Assembly (NCBI RefSeq): GCF_016641735.1 | Contig: NZ_JAEDAO010000001.1 | Span: 496,001 to 560,000, forward strand | Source: Ramlibacter algicola | GTDB lineage: Bacteria > Pseudomonadota > Gammaproteobacteria > Burkholderiales > Burkholderiaceae_C | Direction: 5' to 3' | DNA: 64,000 nt | Shown: positions 47,750 to 58,066 of the stretch, in pieces | How positions within the stretch are numbered: the stretch's first letter is position 1 | Layout: every line of letters starts with the position of its first letter | Notes under the pieces: generated by a model | The model's input: the letters and a program-made list of their open reading frames with translations, nothing else | The model's database searches: none | What the model was told of the DNA's origin: nothing | Program-made: the position numbers and the translations under genes

Positions 47750-48415
47750 ATGGCGCGCGGCATCGACTGGTCTTCCTGGCAATCGCTGGTCTCCACCTTG
47801 CTGGGCCTGGTCCTGGTGACGCTGGTGATGGTGGGCATCCGGCTGGTGGTCATGCAGACCATCCAGCGCAAGCGCGAGCGCGAGAACCGGCAGATCAATG
47901 AGCGGCTGAAGACGCTGATCGCCGCCTACAAGACGCTGGGCGGCTCGTTCACCGGCGATCTGGCGGTCGACCCCGCGCACCTGCGGGAGCTGGCGCAATC
48001 GGGCGAGCCGCTGCCCGCCTCGGACCGGCGCCGGCGCATCCGCGACGCCGTCGAAGCCGCCTTGTCCGACGTCATCCTGCTGGGCACGGCGGAACAGGTG
48101 GAGCTGGCCGTCGCCGCGGCGCAGGCGCTCGTGGCGGGCCAGCGCGTCGAGACCGCGGCGCTGGTGCGGTCGCTGCGCGTGCACATCCGCGAAGTGCTGG
48201 ACCTCGATCCCTTGCCGGACCTGGCGATTCCCAGCCAGGGCCCTGCGCGGCCGGGCGGCTCCTCGGCGAAACGCAACGCCGGCGGCGACGCAAGAGGCGG
48301 CAGGGGAGGCGGAGGCGGTGGTGGCGGCGCCGCCGCGGGTGGCATGGGCACCGGTGCCGCGGGGATGTGGGCGCGCGAGCGTGCCGCCGGGCACGCCGAC
48401 GACGCAGCGCCCTAG
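47750..48415 (+). CDS. Membrane-anchored protein with Gly-rich tail, unknown function
   Basis: A 221-residue protein. One N-terminal membrane segment ([22 protein letters not shown]) is followed by a basic, helical cytoplasmic region ([20 protein letters not shown]), a conserved-looking helix pair to about 165, and a low-complexity tail of Gly and Ala from about 180. I do not recognise a named family. It is convergent with mnmA, overlapping by four bases. Confidence 0.72.
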   Translation: MARGIDWSSWQSLVSTLLGLVLVTLVMVGIRLVVMQTIQRKRERENRQINERLKTLIAAYKTLGGSFTGDLAVDPAHLRELAQSGEPLPASDRRRRIRDAVEAALSDVILLGTAEQVELAVAAAQALVAGQRVETAALVRSLRVHIREVLDLDPLPDLAIPSQGPARPGGSSAKRNAGGDARGGRGGGGGGGGAAAGGMGTGAAGMWARERAAGHADDAAP

Positions 48416-49542
48416 GCGCTCGCGTGGCGGGCGACGGTGGTCGGCGCCGAATCGATCACGCCGCCGCCCAGGCACACTTCGCCGTCATACAACACGGCCG
48501 ACTGGCCGGGCGTCACGGCCCACTGGGCGTGCGGGAAGTCCAGGTGGAAGGCGCCGTTGGCCGCGGCCGCCAAGCGCGCGGGCGCATCGGCCTGGCGGTA
48601 GCGCGTCTTCGAGCCGTACTCGCCGGCCGCGGGCGCTGCACCCGCGATCCAGCTGGCGTCCTGCGCATCGAGAGCGGGCGACAGCAGCCAGGGATGGTCG
48701 TGGCCCTGCACCACCCACAGCGTGTTGGTGGCGACGTCCTTGCGCGCGACGAACCACGGCGCGTGCTCGCCGCCGCCGCGCTGGGCCCCCTTGGCCTTGA
48801 CGCCGCCGATGCCCAGGCCCTGGCGCTGGCCCAGCGTGTAGAACGACAGCCCCTGGTGCTCGCCGATGACGCGGCCGCGCTCGTCGCGGATCGGGCCCGG
48901 CTCCTTGCGGATGTAGCGGTTGAGGAACTCGCGGAACGGCCGCTCGCCGATGAAGCAGATGCCGGTCGAGTCCTTCTTCTTCGCGTTCGGCAGGCCGATC
49001 TCGGTGGCGAGCCGCCGGACTTCCGTCTTGCGCAGTTCGCCGACGGGGAACAGCGACTTGGCCAGCTGCGCCTGCGACAGGCGGTGCAGGAAGTAGCTCT
49101 GGTCCTTGGTGTCGTCGAGGCCCTTGAGCAGCTCGAAGCGGCCGTCGACTTCGCGAACCCGCGCGTAGTGGCCGGTCGCGATCTTTTCCGCGCCCAGGCG
49201 CATCGCGTGGTCGAGGAACGCCTTGAACTTGATCTCGGCGTTGCACAGCACGTCCGGGTTGGGCGTGCGGCCGGCCTCGTACTCGCGCAGGAACTCGGCG
49301 AAGACGCGGTCCTTGTACTCGGCGGCGAAATTGACGTGCTCCAGCGGCACGCCGATCACGTCGGCGACGCTGGCGGCGTCGATGAAGTCCTGGCGCGACG
49401 AGCAGTACTCGTCATCGTCATCGTCCTCCCAGTTCTTCATGAAGATGGCGACGACGTCCCAGCCCTGCTGCTTGAGCAGCCACGCGCTGACCGCGGAGTC
49501 CACGCCCCCGCTCAAGCCGACGACGACGCGTTTGCTGCCCAT
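48412..49542 (-). CDS. mnmA: tRNA-specific 2-thiouridylase MnmA
   Basis: A 376-residue enzyme. The PP-loop SGGVDSAV is at 11-18, the catalytic Cys in [13 protein letters not shown] and the second Cys in [14 protein letters not shown]; the GHYAR tRNA-binding stretch is present. It thiolates U34 of Lys, Glu and Gln tRNAs. In gammaproteobacteria and relatives nudJ stands next to mnmA. Here the nudJ-like gene is about 5.4 kb away on the same strand, with the tcu cluster between them on the other strand. Confidence 0.95.
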   Translation of the reverse strand: MGSKRVVVGLSGGVDSAVSAWLLKQQGWDVVAIFMKNWEDDDDDEYCSSRQDFIDAASVADVIGVPLEHVNFAAEYKDRVFAEFLREYEAGRTPNPDVLCNAEIKFKAFLDHAMRLGAEKIATGHYARVREVDGRFELLKGLDDTKDQSYFLHRLSQAQLAKSLFPVGELRKTEVRRLATEIGLPNAKKKDSTGICFIGERPFREFLNRYIRKEPGPIRDERGRVIGEHQGLSFYTLGQRQGLGIGGVKAKGAQRGGGEHAPWFVARKDVATNTLWVVQGHDHPWLLSPALDAQDASWIAGAAPAAGEYGSKTRYRQADAPARLAAAANGAFHLDFPHAQWAVTPGQSAVLYDGEVCLGGGVIDSAPTTVARHASA

Positions 49543-49629
49543 GGGGTGATTATCCCGGGCCCGCGTTGTCCGCGCCGTGGTGGGGTCGGGCCGCCTCTTG
49601 CACGGGGACGACACAGTAGAGTCGGCCGC

Positions 49630-50568
49630 ATGGAACTGCGCCAGCTGCGTTACTTCGTCCGCATCGTCGAACTGGGGAGCATCAGCCGCGCGGCGCTGGA
49701 CCTCGAGCTGCAGCAGTCGGCCCTGAGCCAGCAGGTCGGGCGGCTGGAAGGCGAACTGGCGACGCGGCTCCTGCAGCGCAGCAGCAAGGGCGTGACGCCC
49801 ACCGAGGCCGGCCTGGCCTTCTTCCGCGAAGCGCAGTTGGTGCTGCGGCACGCCGACCAGGCCGCGCGTGCAGCGCGGGAGGCGCGCCTGACGGGCAGCG
49901 TCACCGTCGGACTCGCGCCGACCACGGCGTCCGTGCTCGCCGTGCCGCTGATGCACGCCATGCGCAAGCGCCATCCCGACGTGCGGTTGCACATGGTCGA
50001 AAGCCTGTCCGGGCACCTGTCGCAGATGCTCAACGCGCGCCAGCTCGACCTGGCCGTGCTGTTCGACACCGACCCCGCGCGGCGCTGGAGCGTCACGCCG
50101 CTGCTGGCGGAAAAACTGTTCCTGATCCGCTCGCGCCAGGGATTGAAGGCGGATGCGCCCGCCCGCGTTCGCGTGAAGGACCTGCAGCGCGAGCCCTTGA
50201 TCCTGCCCACCGGCCCGCACGGCTTGCGCAGCACCGTCGACGCCGCCTTCGCGCGCGCCAAGGTGCGCCCGCCGATCGCCGCGGAGATCGACTCGCTCGC
50301 CATGCTGATGGACGCCGTCGACCAGGGCTTCGGCGGAACCGTGCAACCGTGGGCCGCGATCGGCCGCTTTCCGGACGCGTTGCAGCGCTTCCACCTGGCG
50401 GAGATCACGGATGCGGGCGTGCGCCGCCTGAACTCGCTGTGCAGCCTCTCCGACGATGAGCTGTCGCCGGCGGCGCTTGCGGCGCGCGTGGTGCTCGCCG
50501 GTTGCGCGCGCGACCTGGTGCAGGCCGGTCGCTGGCAGGGGGCGCGCTTGAGCCATCACGAGCGCTGA
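49630..50568 (+). CDS. tcuR: LysR family regulator, probable TcuR
   Basis: A 312-residue LysR protein. The winged helix is [20 protein letters not shown] to [18 protein letters not shown], and the effector domain starts [19 protein letters not shown]. It is 58 bases before tcuA and in the same direction, the layout of tricarballylate clusters where TcuR regulates tcuABC. The identification as TcuR rests on neighbours. It diverges from mnmA. Confidence 0.8.
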   Translation: MELRQLRYFVRIVELGSISRAALDLELQQSALSQQVGRLEGELATRLLQRSSKGVTPTEAGLAFFREAQLVLRHADQAARAAREARLTGSVTVGLAPTTASVLAVPLMHAMRKRHPDVRLHMVESLSGHLSQMLNARQLDLAVLFDTDPARRWSVTPLLAEKLFLIRSRQGLKADAPARVRVKDLQREPLILPTGPHGLRSTVDAAFARAKVRPPIAAEIDSLAMLMDAVDQGFGGTVQPWAAIGRFPDALQRFHLAEITDAGVRRLNSLCSLSDDELSPAALAARVVLAGCARDLVQAGRWQGARLSHHER

Positions 50569-50626
50569 TACCCACCGGGGATTCACCTGCTTTCGCGGTC
50601 CTGCGCCGCCGCCTAGAGTCCGCCCG

Positions 50627-52033
50627 ATGGTCGATGTGCTCGTGATTGGCGGCGGCAATGCCGCGCTGTGCGCCGCGCTGATGGCGCGCGAGGCCGGCGC
50701 CAGCGTGTTGCTGCTCGAAGCCTCGCCGCGCGAATGGCGCGGCGGCAATTCGCAGCACACGCGCAACCTGCGCTGCATGCACGACGCGCCGCAGGACGTG
50801 CTGGTCGACGCCTATCCCGAAGAGGAGTTCTGGCAGGACCTCTACAAGGTCACCGGCGGCAACACCGACGAGAAGCTGGCGCGGCTGGTGATCCGCGAGT
50901 CGGCCTCCTGCCGCGGCTGGATGCGCCGGCACGGCGTGCGCTTCCAGCCCTCGCTGGCCGGCACGCTGCACCTATCGCGCACCAACGCGTTCTTCATGGG
51001 CGGCGGCAAGGCGCTGGTCAACGCGTACTACCGCAGCGCCGAGCGGCTGGGCGTGCAGGTGCGCTACGACACGCCGGTGGATGGCCTCGAACTGCAGGAC
51101 GGCCGCTTCGTCGCCGCGCGGTCGAAGGGCCAGCGCTTCGAGGCGCGCAGCTGCGTGCTGGCGGCCGGCGGCTTCGAATCCAACCTGCAGTGGCTGCGCG
51201 AGGCGTGGGGGCAGAACGAGCGAGGCGAGTGGCCGGCCGACAACTTCCTCATCCGCGGCACGCGCTTCAACCAGGGCGTGCTGCTCAAGGCCATGATGGA
51301 CGCGGGCGCCGACGTCATCGGCGACCCGACGCAGGCGCACTGCGTGGCGATCGACGCCCGCGCTCCGCTGTACGACGGCGGCATCTGCACGCGCGTCGAC
51401 GCCGTCTCGCTGGGCGTGATGGTCAACCGCGACGGCGTGCGCTTCCACGACGAGGGCGAGGACTTCTGGCCCAAGCGCTATGCGATCTGGGGGCGGCTGG
51501 TCGCCATGCAGCCGGGACAGGTCGGCTTCTGCATCATCGACAGCAAGGCGATCGGGCGCTTCATGCCGCCCGTGTTCCCCGGCGTGCGCGCCGATTCGTT
51601 GCCGGAACTGGCGCGCGCGTTGGACCTGCCGGAAGCCACATTCCTGAAGACGCTGGCCGACTACAACGCCGCCTGCCGGCCCGGCACCTTCGACCACACC
51701 GTGCTGGACGACTGCCGCACCGAAGGCCTGCAGCCGCCGAAGACGCATTGGGCGCTGCCGATCGACAAGCCGCCGTTCACCGGCTACGCGCTCAAGCCCG
51801 GCATCACCTTCACGTACCTCGGCCTGCGCACCGACGAGACGGCGGCGGTGCGCTTCGGCGGCGCGCCCAGCCCGAACCTGTTCGTCGCCGGCGAGATGAT
51901 GGCGGGCAACGTGCTGGGCCGCGGCTATACGGCGGGTGTCGGCATGACCATCGGCACCGCGTTCGGCCGCATCGCCGGCACGCAGGCCGCGCGCGCCGCG
52001 GAGCCGGAGGAGGCCGCGCATGCGCACGCTTGA
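50627..52033 (+). CDS. tcuA: FAD-dependent tricarballylate dehydrogenase TcuA
   Basis: A 468-residue flavoprotein of the fumarate-reductase/succinate-dehydrogenase flavoprotein family. The FAD site is [17 protein letters not shown] at residues 4-20, with [10 protein letters not shown] mid-protein and the C-terminal [22 protein letters not shown]. TcuA oxidises tricarballylate to cis-aconitate. Related enzymes act on other di- and tricarboxylates, so the substrate here is inferred from the tcuB partner. It overlaps tcuB by 14 bases. Confidence 0.87.
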   Translation: MVDVLVIGGGNAALCAALMAREAGASVLLLEASPREWRGGNSQHTRNLRCMHDAPQDVLVDAYPEEEFWQDLYKVTGGNTDEKLARLVIRESASCRGWMRRHGVRFQPSLAGTLHLSRTNAFFMGGGKALVNAYYRSAERLGVQVRYDTPVDGLELQDGRFVAARSKGQRFEARSCVLAAGGFESNLQWLREAWGQNERGEWPADNFLIRGTRFNQGVLLKAMMDAGADVIGDPTQAHCVAIDARAPLYDGGICTRVDAVSLGVMVNRDGVRFHDEGEDFWPKRYAIWGRLVAMQPGQVGFCIIDSKAIGRFMPPVFPGVRADSLPELARALDLPEATFLKTLADYNAACRPGTFDHTVLDDCRTEGLQPPKTHWALPIDKPPFTGYALKPGITFTYLGLRTDETAAVRFGGAPSPNLFVAGEMMAGNVLGRGYTAGVGMTIGTAFGRIAGTQAARAAEPEEAAHAHA

Positions 52034-53165
52034 CGCGCTGGTGGCGGACGCCATCGCCACCGCGGGCGCGACGACTCCGGAAGGCGAGGTCGCACGGCAG
52101 ATGCAGATCTGCAATGCATGCCGCTACTGCGAGAGCTTCTGCGCCGTGTTCCCGGCGATGGCGCGGCGGCTCGAGTTCGCGACCGCCGATGTGCACTACC
52201 TGGCGAACCTGTGCCACAACTGCGGCGCCTGCCTGCACGCCTGCCAGTACGCGCCGCCGCACGAGTTCGCGGTCAACGTGCCGCGCGCGATGGCGCAGGT
52301 GCGGGTGCGCACCTACGCGCACTTCGCGTGGCCCGCGCCGCTCGGGCGCCTGTACGAGCACAACGGGCTGGCGGTGGCGCTGGCCACCGCGGGCGGGCTC
52401 GCGCTGTTCCTCGTGCTGGTGCTCGCGCTCACGGGCGGCCTGCTGCACGCGCCGCTCGCCGGCAACTTCTACGCGGTGCTGCCGCACGGCCTGATGGCCG
52501 GCCTGTTCGGCGTCGCCTTCGCCTACGCCGTCCTCGCGTTGGCCATCGGAACGGCGCGCTTCTGGCGCGAGATCACGCCGGGCACCCGCCGGCCGGGCGC
52601 CGGCGCGGAAGCCGCGCACAACGCCCTGGCGCTGACCTACCTCGGCGGCGGCCACGGCGACGGCTGCAACGAGGAGGACGACCGCTTCACGCTCGCGCGC
52701 CGTCGGTTCCACCACCTCACGTTCTACGGCTTCCTGCTGTGCTTCGCGTCGACATCCGTCGCCACGCTGATGCATTACGCCGGCCACCCGGCGCCGTATC
52801 CGCTCACCAGCGCACCGGTGCTCCTGGGCACTGCCGGTGGCATCGGCTTGCTCGTGGGACCGGCGGGCTTGCTGTGGCTGAACCTGCGCCGCCATCCGTT
52901 GCACGGCGATCCGGCGCAGCGACCGATGGACCGCGGCTTCATCGCGCTGCTGCTGCTCACCAGCGTGACGGGCCTGGCGCTGCTCGCATGGCGCGACACC
53001 GGCGCGATGGCCCTGTTGCTCGCCATGCACCTGGGCGTGGTGCTGGCGCTGTTCCTCACGCTGCCGTACGGCAAGTTCGCGCACGCGATGTACCGCTGCG
53101 CCGCGCTGCTGAAGTCCACGACCGAGAAACGCATGCCGAGCGCGCTGGCGCTGGGCAACGACTGA
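52020..53165 (+). CDS. tcuB: Tricarballylate utilisation 4Fe-4S membrane protein TcuB
   Basis: A 381-residue protein. Two 4Fe-4S motifs ([15 protein letters not shown] and [19 protein letters not shown]) lie in the first 85 residues; about six membrane segments follow, with His residues ([22 protein letters not shown]) that may ligate haem. TcuB takes electrons from reduced TcuA and passes them to the quinone pool. Its start overlaps tcuA by 14 bases. It ends 11 bases before the class II aldolase-like gene. Confidence 0.88.
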   Translation: MRTLDALVADAIATAGATTPEGEVARQMQICNACRYCESFCAVFPAMARRLEFATADVHYLANLCHNCGACLHACQYAPPHEFAVNVPRAMAQVRVRTYAHFAWPAPLGRLYEHNGLAVALATAGGLALFLVLVLALTGGLLHAPLAGNFYAVLPHGLMAGLFGVAFAYAVLALAIGTARFWREITPGTRRPGAGAEAAHNALALTYLGGGHGDGCNEEDDRFTLARRRFHHLTFYGFLLCFASTSVATLMHYAGHPAPYPLTSAPVLLGTAGGIGLLVGPAGLLWLNLRRHPLHGDPAQRPMDRGFIALLLLTSVTGLALLAWRDTGAMALLLAMHLGVVLALFLTLPYGKFAHAMYRCAALLKSTTEKRMPSALALGND

Positions 53166-53176
53166 AGGAGTCCCGC

Positions 53177-53959
53177 ATGCGCGCCGGCATCCTGTCCATC
53201 CCCTCGATGCAAGGCCGCTGCTCCGACGCCGAGTGGCAGGCCCGCATCGACCTCGCCGCGTGCTACCGGCTGGTCGATCTCTACGGCATGTCGGACATGA
53301 TGGCCAACCACATCTCCATGCGCGTGCCGGGCGAGGACACCTTCCTGATCAACGCGTACGGGATGATGTACGAGGAGATCACGGCGTCGTCGCTGGTGAA
53401 GGTGGACCTGGCCGGCACCATCCTGGCCAAGCCGGACTTCGGCGCCCTGGACTACGACATCAACAAGGCGGGCTACGTGATCCACAGTGCCGTGCACGAG
53501 GCGCGCCCCGAGGTCGCCTGCGTGATCCACACGCACAGCTGGGCGTCGATGGCGGTGTCGGCGCTCGACTGCGGGCTGCTGCCGATCACGCAGACGGCGA
53601 TGCGCTTCCTCAAGATCGGCTACCACGAGTACCAGGGCGTGGTGCTGGACGACAAGGAGAAGGCCTCGCTCGTCGCCGACCTGGACCAGGGCGAGGCGCT
53701 GATCCTGCGCAACCACGGCGCGCTGGTCGTCGGCCGCACCGTCGGCGAAGCCTTCAACTGGACGCACCGGCTCGAGCTGGCCTGCCGCTCGCAGATCGCC
53801 GCGATGTCCTGCAACAGCAAGCTGCGCGCGGTGCCGCAGCACGTGCTGGAAGAGACCTGGAACAACTACCAGCCCGGTACCCGCCGCCCCTACGGCGTGA
53901 TGGAGTGGCCGGCGCTGCTGCGCAAGCTCGATCGACACGACCCCGGTTACCGGCAATGA
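53177..53959 (+). CDS. Class II aldolase/adducin-like protein in the tcu cluster
   Basis: A 260-residue protein with the class II aldolase/adducin fold. Metal histidines are seen in VIHTHSWASMAV and LRNHGALVVG. At the FucA Glu73 position Gly is found (KAGYVIHSAVHEARPE), as in the paralogue at 16479. The ATG at 53177 has AAGGAG at a good distance. It follows tcuB directly, so it probably processes a metabolite linked to tricarballylate or a similar polycarboxylate. This is an unusual member of such a cluster. Confidence 0.87.
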   Translation: MRAGILSIPSMQGRCSDAEWQARIDLAACYRLVDLYGMSDMMANHISMRVPGEDTFLINAYGMMYEEITASSLVKVDLAGTILAKPDFGALDYDINKAGYVIHSAVHEARPEVACVIHTHSWASMAVSALDCGLLPITQTAMRFLKIGYHEYQGVVLDDKEKASLVADLDQGEALILRNHGALVVGRTVGEAFNWTHRLELACRSQIAAMSCNSKLRAVPQHVLEETWNNYQPGTRRPYGVMEWPALLRKLDRHDPGYRQ

Positions 53960-53984
53960 TCACGACCCCCAAGGAGACAAGCCC

Positions 53985-54944
53985 ATGTTGATCCGTCGCA
54001 CCCTGCTGCTGCTCGCCCTCGCGGCCGGCAGCCTCGCCCACGCCCAGACCTGGCCGCCGGCCAAGCCGGTGACGATGCTGGTGGGCTTCGCGCCCGGCGG
54101 CGCCGCCGACGCGTCCGCGCGCCTCATCGCCAGGAAGCTGCAGGACAACATCGGCCAGTCGGTCATCGTCGAGAACAAGGCCGGCGCCGGCGGCAACATC
54201 GCGCACCAGCAGGTGGCGCAGGGCCCGGGCGACGGCACCATGATCCTGCTCGGCTCGATCGGCCCGCTGACGATCGCGCCGCACATGATGAAGTTGCCCT
54301 ACGACCCGTTCAAGGACCTCGCGCCCCTGAGCGGTGGCGTGTACTTCCCCAGCATCCTGGTGGTGAACGCGGCGACGGGCCCGAAGACGCTGGCCGAGTT
54401 CGTCGAGCTGGCGAAGAAGGCGCCCAACACCGTGAGCTACGCATCGACCGGCCCCGGCTCCGCGTCGCACCTGACCGGCGAGCTGTTCGGCAAGCGCATC
54501 GGCGCCGACATGCTGCACGTGCCCTACCGCGGCGGCTCGGCCGCCATGCCGGACCTGCTGGCCGGCCGCTTCACCGGCTACTTCGCCGCGCCGCCGACGG
54601 CGCTGCCGCACATCGAGGCCGGCAACGTCCGCGCGCTCGCGACCACCGGCGCCCAGCGCGCCATCGTGATGAGCGTGCCCACCGTCGCGGAGCAGGGCTA
54701 CCCAGGCTTCGAGGCCCTGAACTGGTACGCGTTCGTCGCCTCGTCGAAGGTGCCGCCGGCCATCCTGGACCGCTGGAACCAGGAACTCGTGAAAGTGCTC
54801 AACGACCCGGAGATCAAGGCCGCGCTGGTCAAGCATGGCGTCACGCCGCACCCCACCAGCCGCACCGAGCTGGCCGACTTCATGAAGAAGGAATCGGACA
54901 AGTGGGGCGCCATCGTGCGCGAGCGCAAGATCAGCAGCGAGTGA
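53985..54944 (+). CDS. Bug family tricarboxylate-type solute receptor (TctC-like)
   Basis: A 319-residue periplasmic binding protein. The signal peptide is MLIRRTLLLLALAAGSLAHAQ; the mature protein has the Bug signatures VTMLVGFAPGGAADASARLIA, VIVENKAGAGGNIAHQQVA and MLHVPYRGGSAAMPDLLAG. Such receptors capture carboxylates for TctAB-type transporters; no tctA or tctB lies in the window, so it must use membrane parts encoded elsewhere. It follows the aldolase-like gene by 25 bases with AAGGAGACAAG upstream. Confidence 0.93.
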   Translation: MLIRRTLLLLALAAGSLAHAQTWPPAKPVTMLVGFAPGGAADASARLIARKLQDNIGQSVIVENKAGAGGNIAHQQVAQGPGDGTMILLGSIGPLTIAPHMMKLPYDPFKDLAPLSGGVYFPSILVVNAATGPKTLAEFVELAKKAPNTVSYASTGPGSASHLTGELFGKRIGADMLHVPYRGGSAAMPDLLAGRFTGYFAAPPTALPHIEAGNVRALATTGAQRAIVMSVPTVAEQGYPGFEALNWYAFVASSKVPPAILDRWNQELVKVLNDPEIKAALVKHGVTPHPTSRTELADFMKKESDKWGAIVRERKISSE

Positions 54945-54984
54945 GGCCGACATCGTGCGCCGGGCCCGGATCCAGGCCGACTGA

Positions 54985-55455
54985 TCAGGCGGTCACGCTG
55001 GGGTCGGTGACGACCATGTCGAGCGGGTGGCGCTTGCCCGCCAGGTAGTCCTCGACGCACCGCAGCAGCAAGGGGCTGCGGTGCCGCGCCTGGCTGGCGC
55101 GGATCTCGTCGGGCGTCATCCACAGCGCGCGCACGATGCCGTCGTCCAGCTGGCGGGCCGGGTCGTGGTCACCCAGGCGGCCGCAGAACGCGAAGCGCAG
55201 GTAGGTGAAGTCGTCGCCGGGTTTGCGCACGCGCGACAGGTAGACGCCCACCAGGTGCGTCGGCTCGAAGGTGAACGCGGTTTCCTCCAGCACCTCGCGG
55301 GCGCAGGCATGCGGCAGCGATTCGCCCGGATCGAGGTGGCCCGCCGGGTTGTTGAGCTTGAGGCCGTCGCGCGTTTCCTCCTCGACCAGCAGGAAGCGGC
55401 CGTCCTGTTCGATGACGGCGGCGACGGTGACGCTCGGTTTCCAGCGGGTCGACAT
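54985..55455 (-). CDS. nudJ: NUDIX hydrolase (NudJ-like)
   Basis: A 156-residue NUDIX protein. The box GHLDPGESLPHACAREVLEETAF is nearly complete; the last glycine of the consensus (EExGU) is Ala. It resembles NudJ, which hydrolyses thiamine-precursor and nucleoside pyrophosphates and usually precedes mnmA. Here mnmA lies on the same strand about 5.4 kb further along, beyond the tcu cluster. It is convergent with the Bug gene. Confidence 0.87.
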   Translation of the reverse strand: MSTRWKPSVTVAAVIEQDGRFLLVEEETRDGLKLNNPAGHLDPGESLPHACAREVLEETAFTFEPTHLVGVYLSRVRKPGDDFTYLRFAFCGRLGDHDPARQLDDGIVRALWMTPDEIRASQARHRSPLLLRCVEDYLAGKRHPLDMVVTDPSVTA

Positions 55456-55517
55456 GGGCGCGGATTATCGGTGCAGCGCCGCACCACGCCCGCCGCGCGC
55501 GTCCGCAGAATGGCGCC

Positions 55518-56042
55518 ATGGCGCATCCGGCCGGCCTGCTCATCGCGTTCGTGGTGTTCCCCCTCTGGGTGGCCAGCGGGTTCGCGGACTGGGCGTGCCA
55601 CCGGGCCACGCACATCGAGCGCACCAGCGGCCTGCGCGAGAACCTGCTGCACCAGCTGATGTTCGTGCAGGTCGGCATCGCCGTCCTGGGGATGGCGCTG
55701 CTGCAGGTCAACGCGGCGGTGCTGGCGATCGTCGGCGCCATGTTCCTGGTGCACGAGCTGACCGTGTGGCGGGACCTGCGCGTGTCGGTGCCCGTGCGCG
55801 CGGTGCGTCCGTTCGAGCAGATGGTCCACAGCTTCCAGGAGCTGTTGCCGCTGGTGTCGCTGCTGCTGCTCGCCGTCATCGCGTGGGACGGCGCGGGCGA
55901 CTGGAGCCTGCGCTGGAAGGACGAGCCGCTGCCGCCCGCGCTGCTGGCGGCGGGCGCGGTGGCCGTCGCGCTGTTCAACGCGCTGCCGCTGGCGCAGGAG
56001 ACGCTGGCCTGCCTGCGCGCGAGCCGCTCCGCGGCGCGCTAG
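55518..56042 (+). CDS. Integral membrane protein of unknown function
   Basis: A 174-residue protein with about four membrane segments ([74 protein letters not shown]). Conserved-looking polar sites include DWACHRATHIERTSG and VHELTVWRD, whose His residues could bind metal. I do not recognise a named family. It is divergent from the nudJ-like gene and overlaps the convergent gene by four bases. Confidence 0.72.
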   Translation: MAHPAGLLIAFVVFPLWVASGFADWACHRATHIERTSGLRENLLHQLMFVQVGIAVLGMALLQVNAAVLAIVGAMFLVHELTVWRDLRVSVPVRAVRPFEQMVHSFQELLPLVSLLLLAVIAWDGAGDWSLRWKDEPLPPALLAAGAVAVALFNALPLAQETLACLRASRSAAR

Positions 56043-56761
56043 GCGTCGTACTCGTCCGCGCCCTGCACCCAGATGAACGACTGCACGTCGATCATGTCGC
56101 GCGCCCGCATGCCGGGGCGGCGCTCCAGGTCGCGACGGATGATCTGCGCGAACGTCTGCAGCCCGCGGTAGACCGTCCAGCTCGGCTCGGACGAATAGCC
56201 GAAGTCGAAGCCGTAGGCACGGGCCGCCCTGCGCGTCACGCGGGGCTTGAGGAAGAGGTGCTTGTCCGGCCGCGCGATGAAGCCGAAGACGGTGACCACG
56301 GGCCAGGTCATGACCTTGCTGCGGCCCTGCGGCAGGTCCGCGACGGCCTGCACCCAGTCCTCGAAGCGGCGCTGCGGCGAGCCGCGGCCGTGCAGGAAGG
56401 CATAGAGCTCGTGCGCGAACAGCCGCGCGCCGGCCGGCGAGCGCAGCGCGTCGCGCAACGCCATCTTCTCGAACGAGAACAGCAGGTTCGTGCGGCCTTC
56501 GACCCGGATGGCGATGTCGGCGATTTCGCGGTACTCGCCGCGTGCGAGCAGCTTGCGGAAGTCGGCGGGGCCGAGCTCGGCCTGCCATTCGAGGTGCGCG
56601 CGCTCCTTGTGCGCGCGCTCGGCGATCAGGTAGGTCTCGTCCTGGAAGCCGTCGGGGTAGAACAGTTCGAATTTGCGGCGGGCTCGTGCCGCGCCGAGGT
56701 AGGAGACGCTGTGGGCTGCGGCGCCCGTGAGTGATTGGGAGAGGAATGCTGGGCGTGGCAT
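56039..56761 (-). CDS. Conserved protein of unknown function
   Basis: A 240-residue soluble protein with no signal peptide or membrane segment. It contains FELFYPDGFQDETYLIAERAHKERAH, LLFSFEKMALRDALRSPAGA and MTWPVVTVFGFIARP. Composition and regular codon use indicate a real gene. I think similar proteins occur in several proteobacteria but know of no function. It overlaps the end of the membrane-protein gene by four bases. Confidence 0.72.
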   Translation of the reverse strand: MPRPAFLSQSLTGAAAHSVSYLGAARARRKFELFYPDGFQDETYLIAERAHKERAHLEWQAELGPADFRKLLARGEYREIADIAIRVEGRTNLLFSFEKMALRDALRSPAGARLFAHELYAFLHGRGSPQRRFEDWVQAVADLPQGRSKVMTWPVVTVFGFIARPDKHLFLKPRVTRRAARAYGFDFGYSSEPSWTVYRGLQTFAQIIRRDLERRPGMRARDMIDVQSFIWVQGADEYDA

Positions 56762-56852
56762 CCGGCCAGTGTTCGGGCGCGGCCGAGCTCATCCGCGTGG
56801 GACGGCGGCCATCCTCCTTGTAGGAATCCGGCCAGCCCAGCCGGGCGACAGC

Positions 56853-57974
56853 TCAGGCGGCGACGAGCCTCAGCCGCGTGATTTCCGACGGCGCGCCGAA
56901 CCTCTTCGGTGGACCCCAGTAACCTGTTCCGCGGCTGACGTAGACCCAGAGCCCTCCCAGCCGGTGCAGCCCGGCAGTGAACGGCTGCTGGAAGCGCACG
57001 AAGAACACCCACGGCAGGAATTGGCCGCCGTGCGTGTGGCCGCTGAGCTGGAGGTCGAAGCCGGCCTGCTCGGCTGCGGTCGCGCTGCGCGGCTGGTGGG
57101 CCAGCAGCACGCGGGCGGCGGCGTCCGCCGGGGCGCCCACCAGGGCCGCAGCGGGATCACTCGCATGCGAGCGCTCGAAGTGGTGCGCCGTGTAATCGGG
57201 CACGCCGGCCAGCACGAGCCGCGCCCCTTCGCGCTCGATCACCACGTGCTCGTTCAGCAGCACGCGGATGCCGAGGCTGCGCACTTCCTCGATCCACGGC
57301 CCGTGGCCCGCGTAGTACTCGTGGTTGCCGGTGACGAAGAAACTGCCGTGGCGCGACCGCAGGCCGGCGAGCGGCGCGACGTGCGGCCCGAGTTCGTGCA
57401 CCGGGCCGTCGACGATGTCGCCGGTGATCGCCACCGCGTCGGCTTCCAGCGCGTTGACCCGCTCGACGATGCGGCGGATGTGGCGGTCGCGGATCGTCGG
57501 GCCGACGTGCAGGTCGGTGATCTGCGCGATGGTGAAGCCCTCGAGCGCAGCCGGCAGGCCGGCGATCGGCACGTCGACCGCCTTCACCCGCGCGGTGCGG
57601 CGGGTGTTGGCCAGGCCGACCAGCGTGATGGCCAGCGCCAGCAGCGGCACCCACGCCGCGGTCCGGGCCGGCAGGTCCGCCCAGCCACCGGCGAGCCAGT
57701 TCACCAGCAGCGCGACCTCGCGCAGCAGCGTGAGAACGAACAGCGAGGAGAACAGGCCCATCGCGAACAGGCCGGCGGCCGCCAGCCAGTCCGAGCGTGG
57801 TGGCCGCGCCCAGCGGCGCGCCGTCAGCCCGAACGGGATCAGCACCGCGGACGCGAGCAGCCATGCGCCCAGCGCCGCCATCCCCCAGGCCGGCAGCTGG
57901 GGGACGAGCCGCATGCCGACGAGGAAGTGCAGGAGGGCGGAGAGGACGAACAGGCGCATGGAGGCACGGTACAT
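56853..57974 (-). CDS. Metallophosphoesterase (YkuE-like) with N-terminal membrane domain
   Basis: A 373-residue protein. Four hydrophobic segments fill residues 5-115; the calcineurin-like domain follows with all metal motifs: [30 protein letters not shown] and [12 protein letters not shown]. Relatives hydrolyse phosphoesters at the membrane, for example UDP-diacylglucosamine or phospholipid substrates. An ATG at 57959 ([10 protein letters not shown]) is an alternative start. It is divergent from pntA. Confidence 0.87.
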   Translation of the reverse strand: MYRASMRLFVLSALLHFLVGMRLVPQLPAWGMAALGAWLLASAVLIPFGLTARRWARPPRSDWLAAAGLFAMGLFSSLFVLTLLREVALLVNWLAGGWADLPARTAAWVPLLALAITLVGLANTRRTARVKAVDVPIAGLPAALEGFTIAQITDLHVGPTIRDRHIRRIVERVNALEADAVAITGDIVDGPVHELGPHVAPLAGLRSRHGSFFVTGNHEYYAGHGPWIEEVRSLGIRVLLNEHVVIEREGARLVLAGVPDYTAHHFERSHASDPAAALVGAPADAAARVLLAHQPRSATAAEQAGFDLQLSGHTHGGQFLPWVFFVRFQQPFTAGLHRLGGLWVYVSRGTGYWGPPKRFGAPSEITRLRLVAA

Positions 57975-58066
57975 GGGTCTGGCCCCCCGAGTTGCAACAG
58001 GCGAACGCTGCAGTTCAGGTAAGCTGCCCGCCGAGCGACACGTCGTCGCCAGCGAGGAGACCCCCC

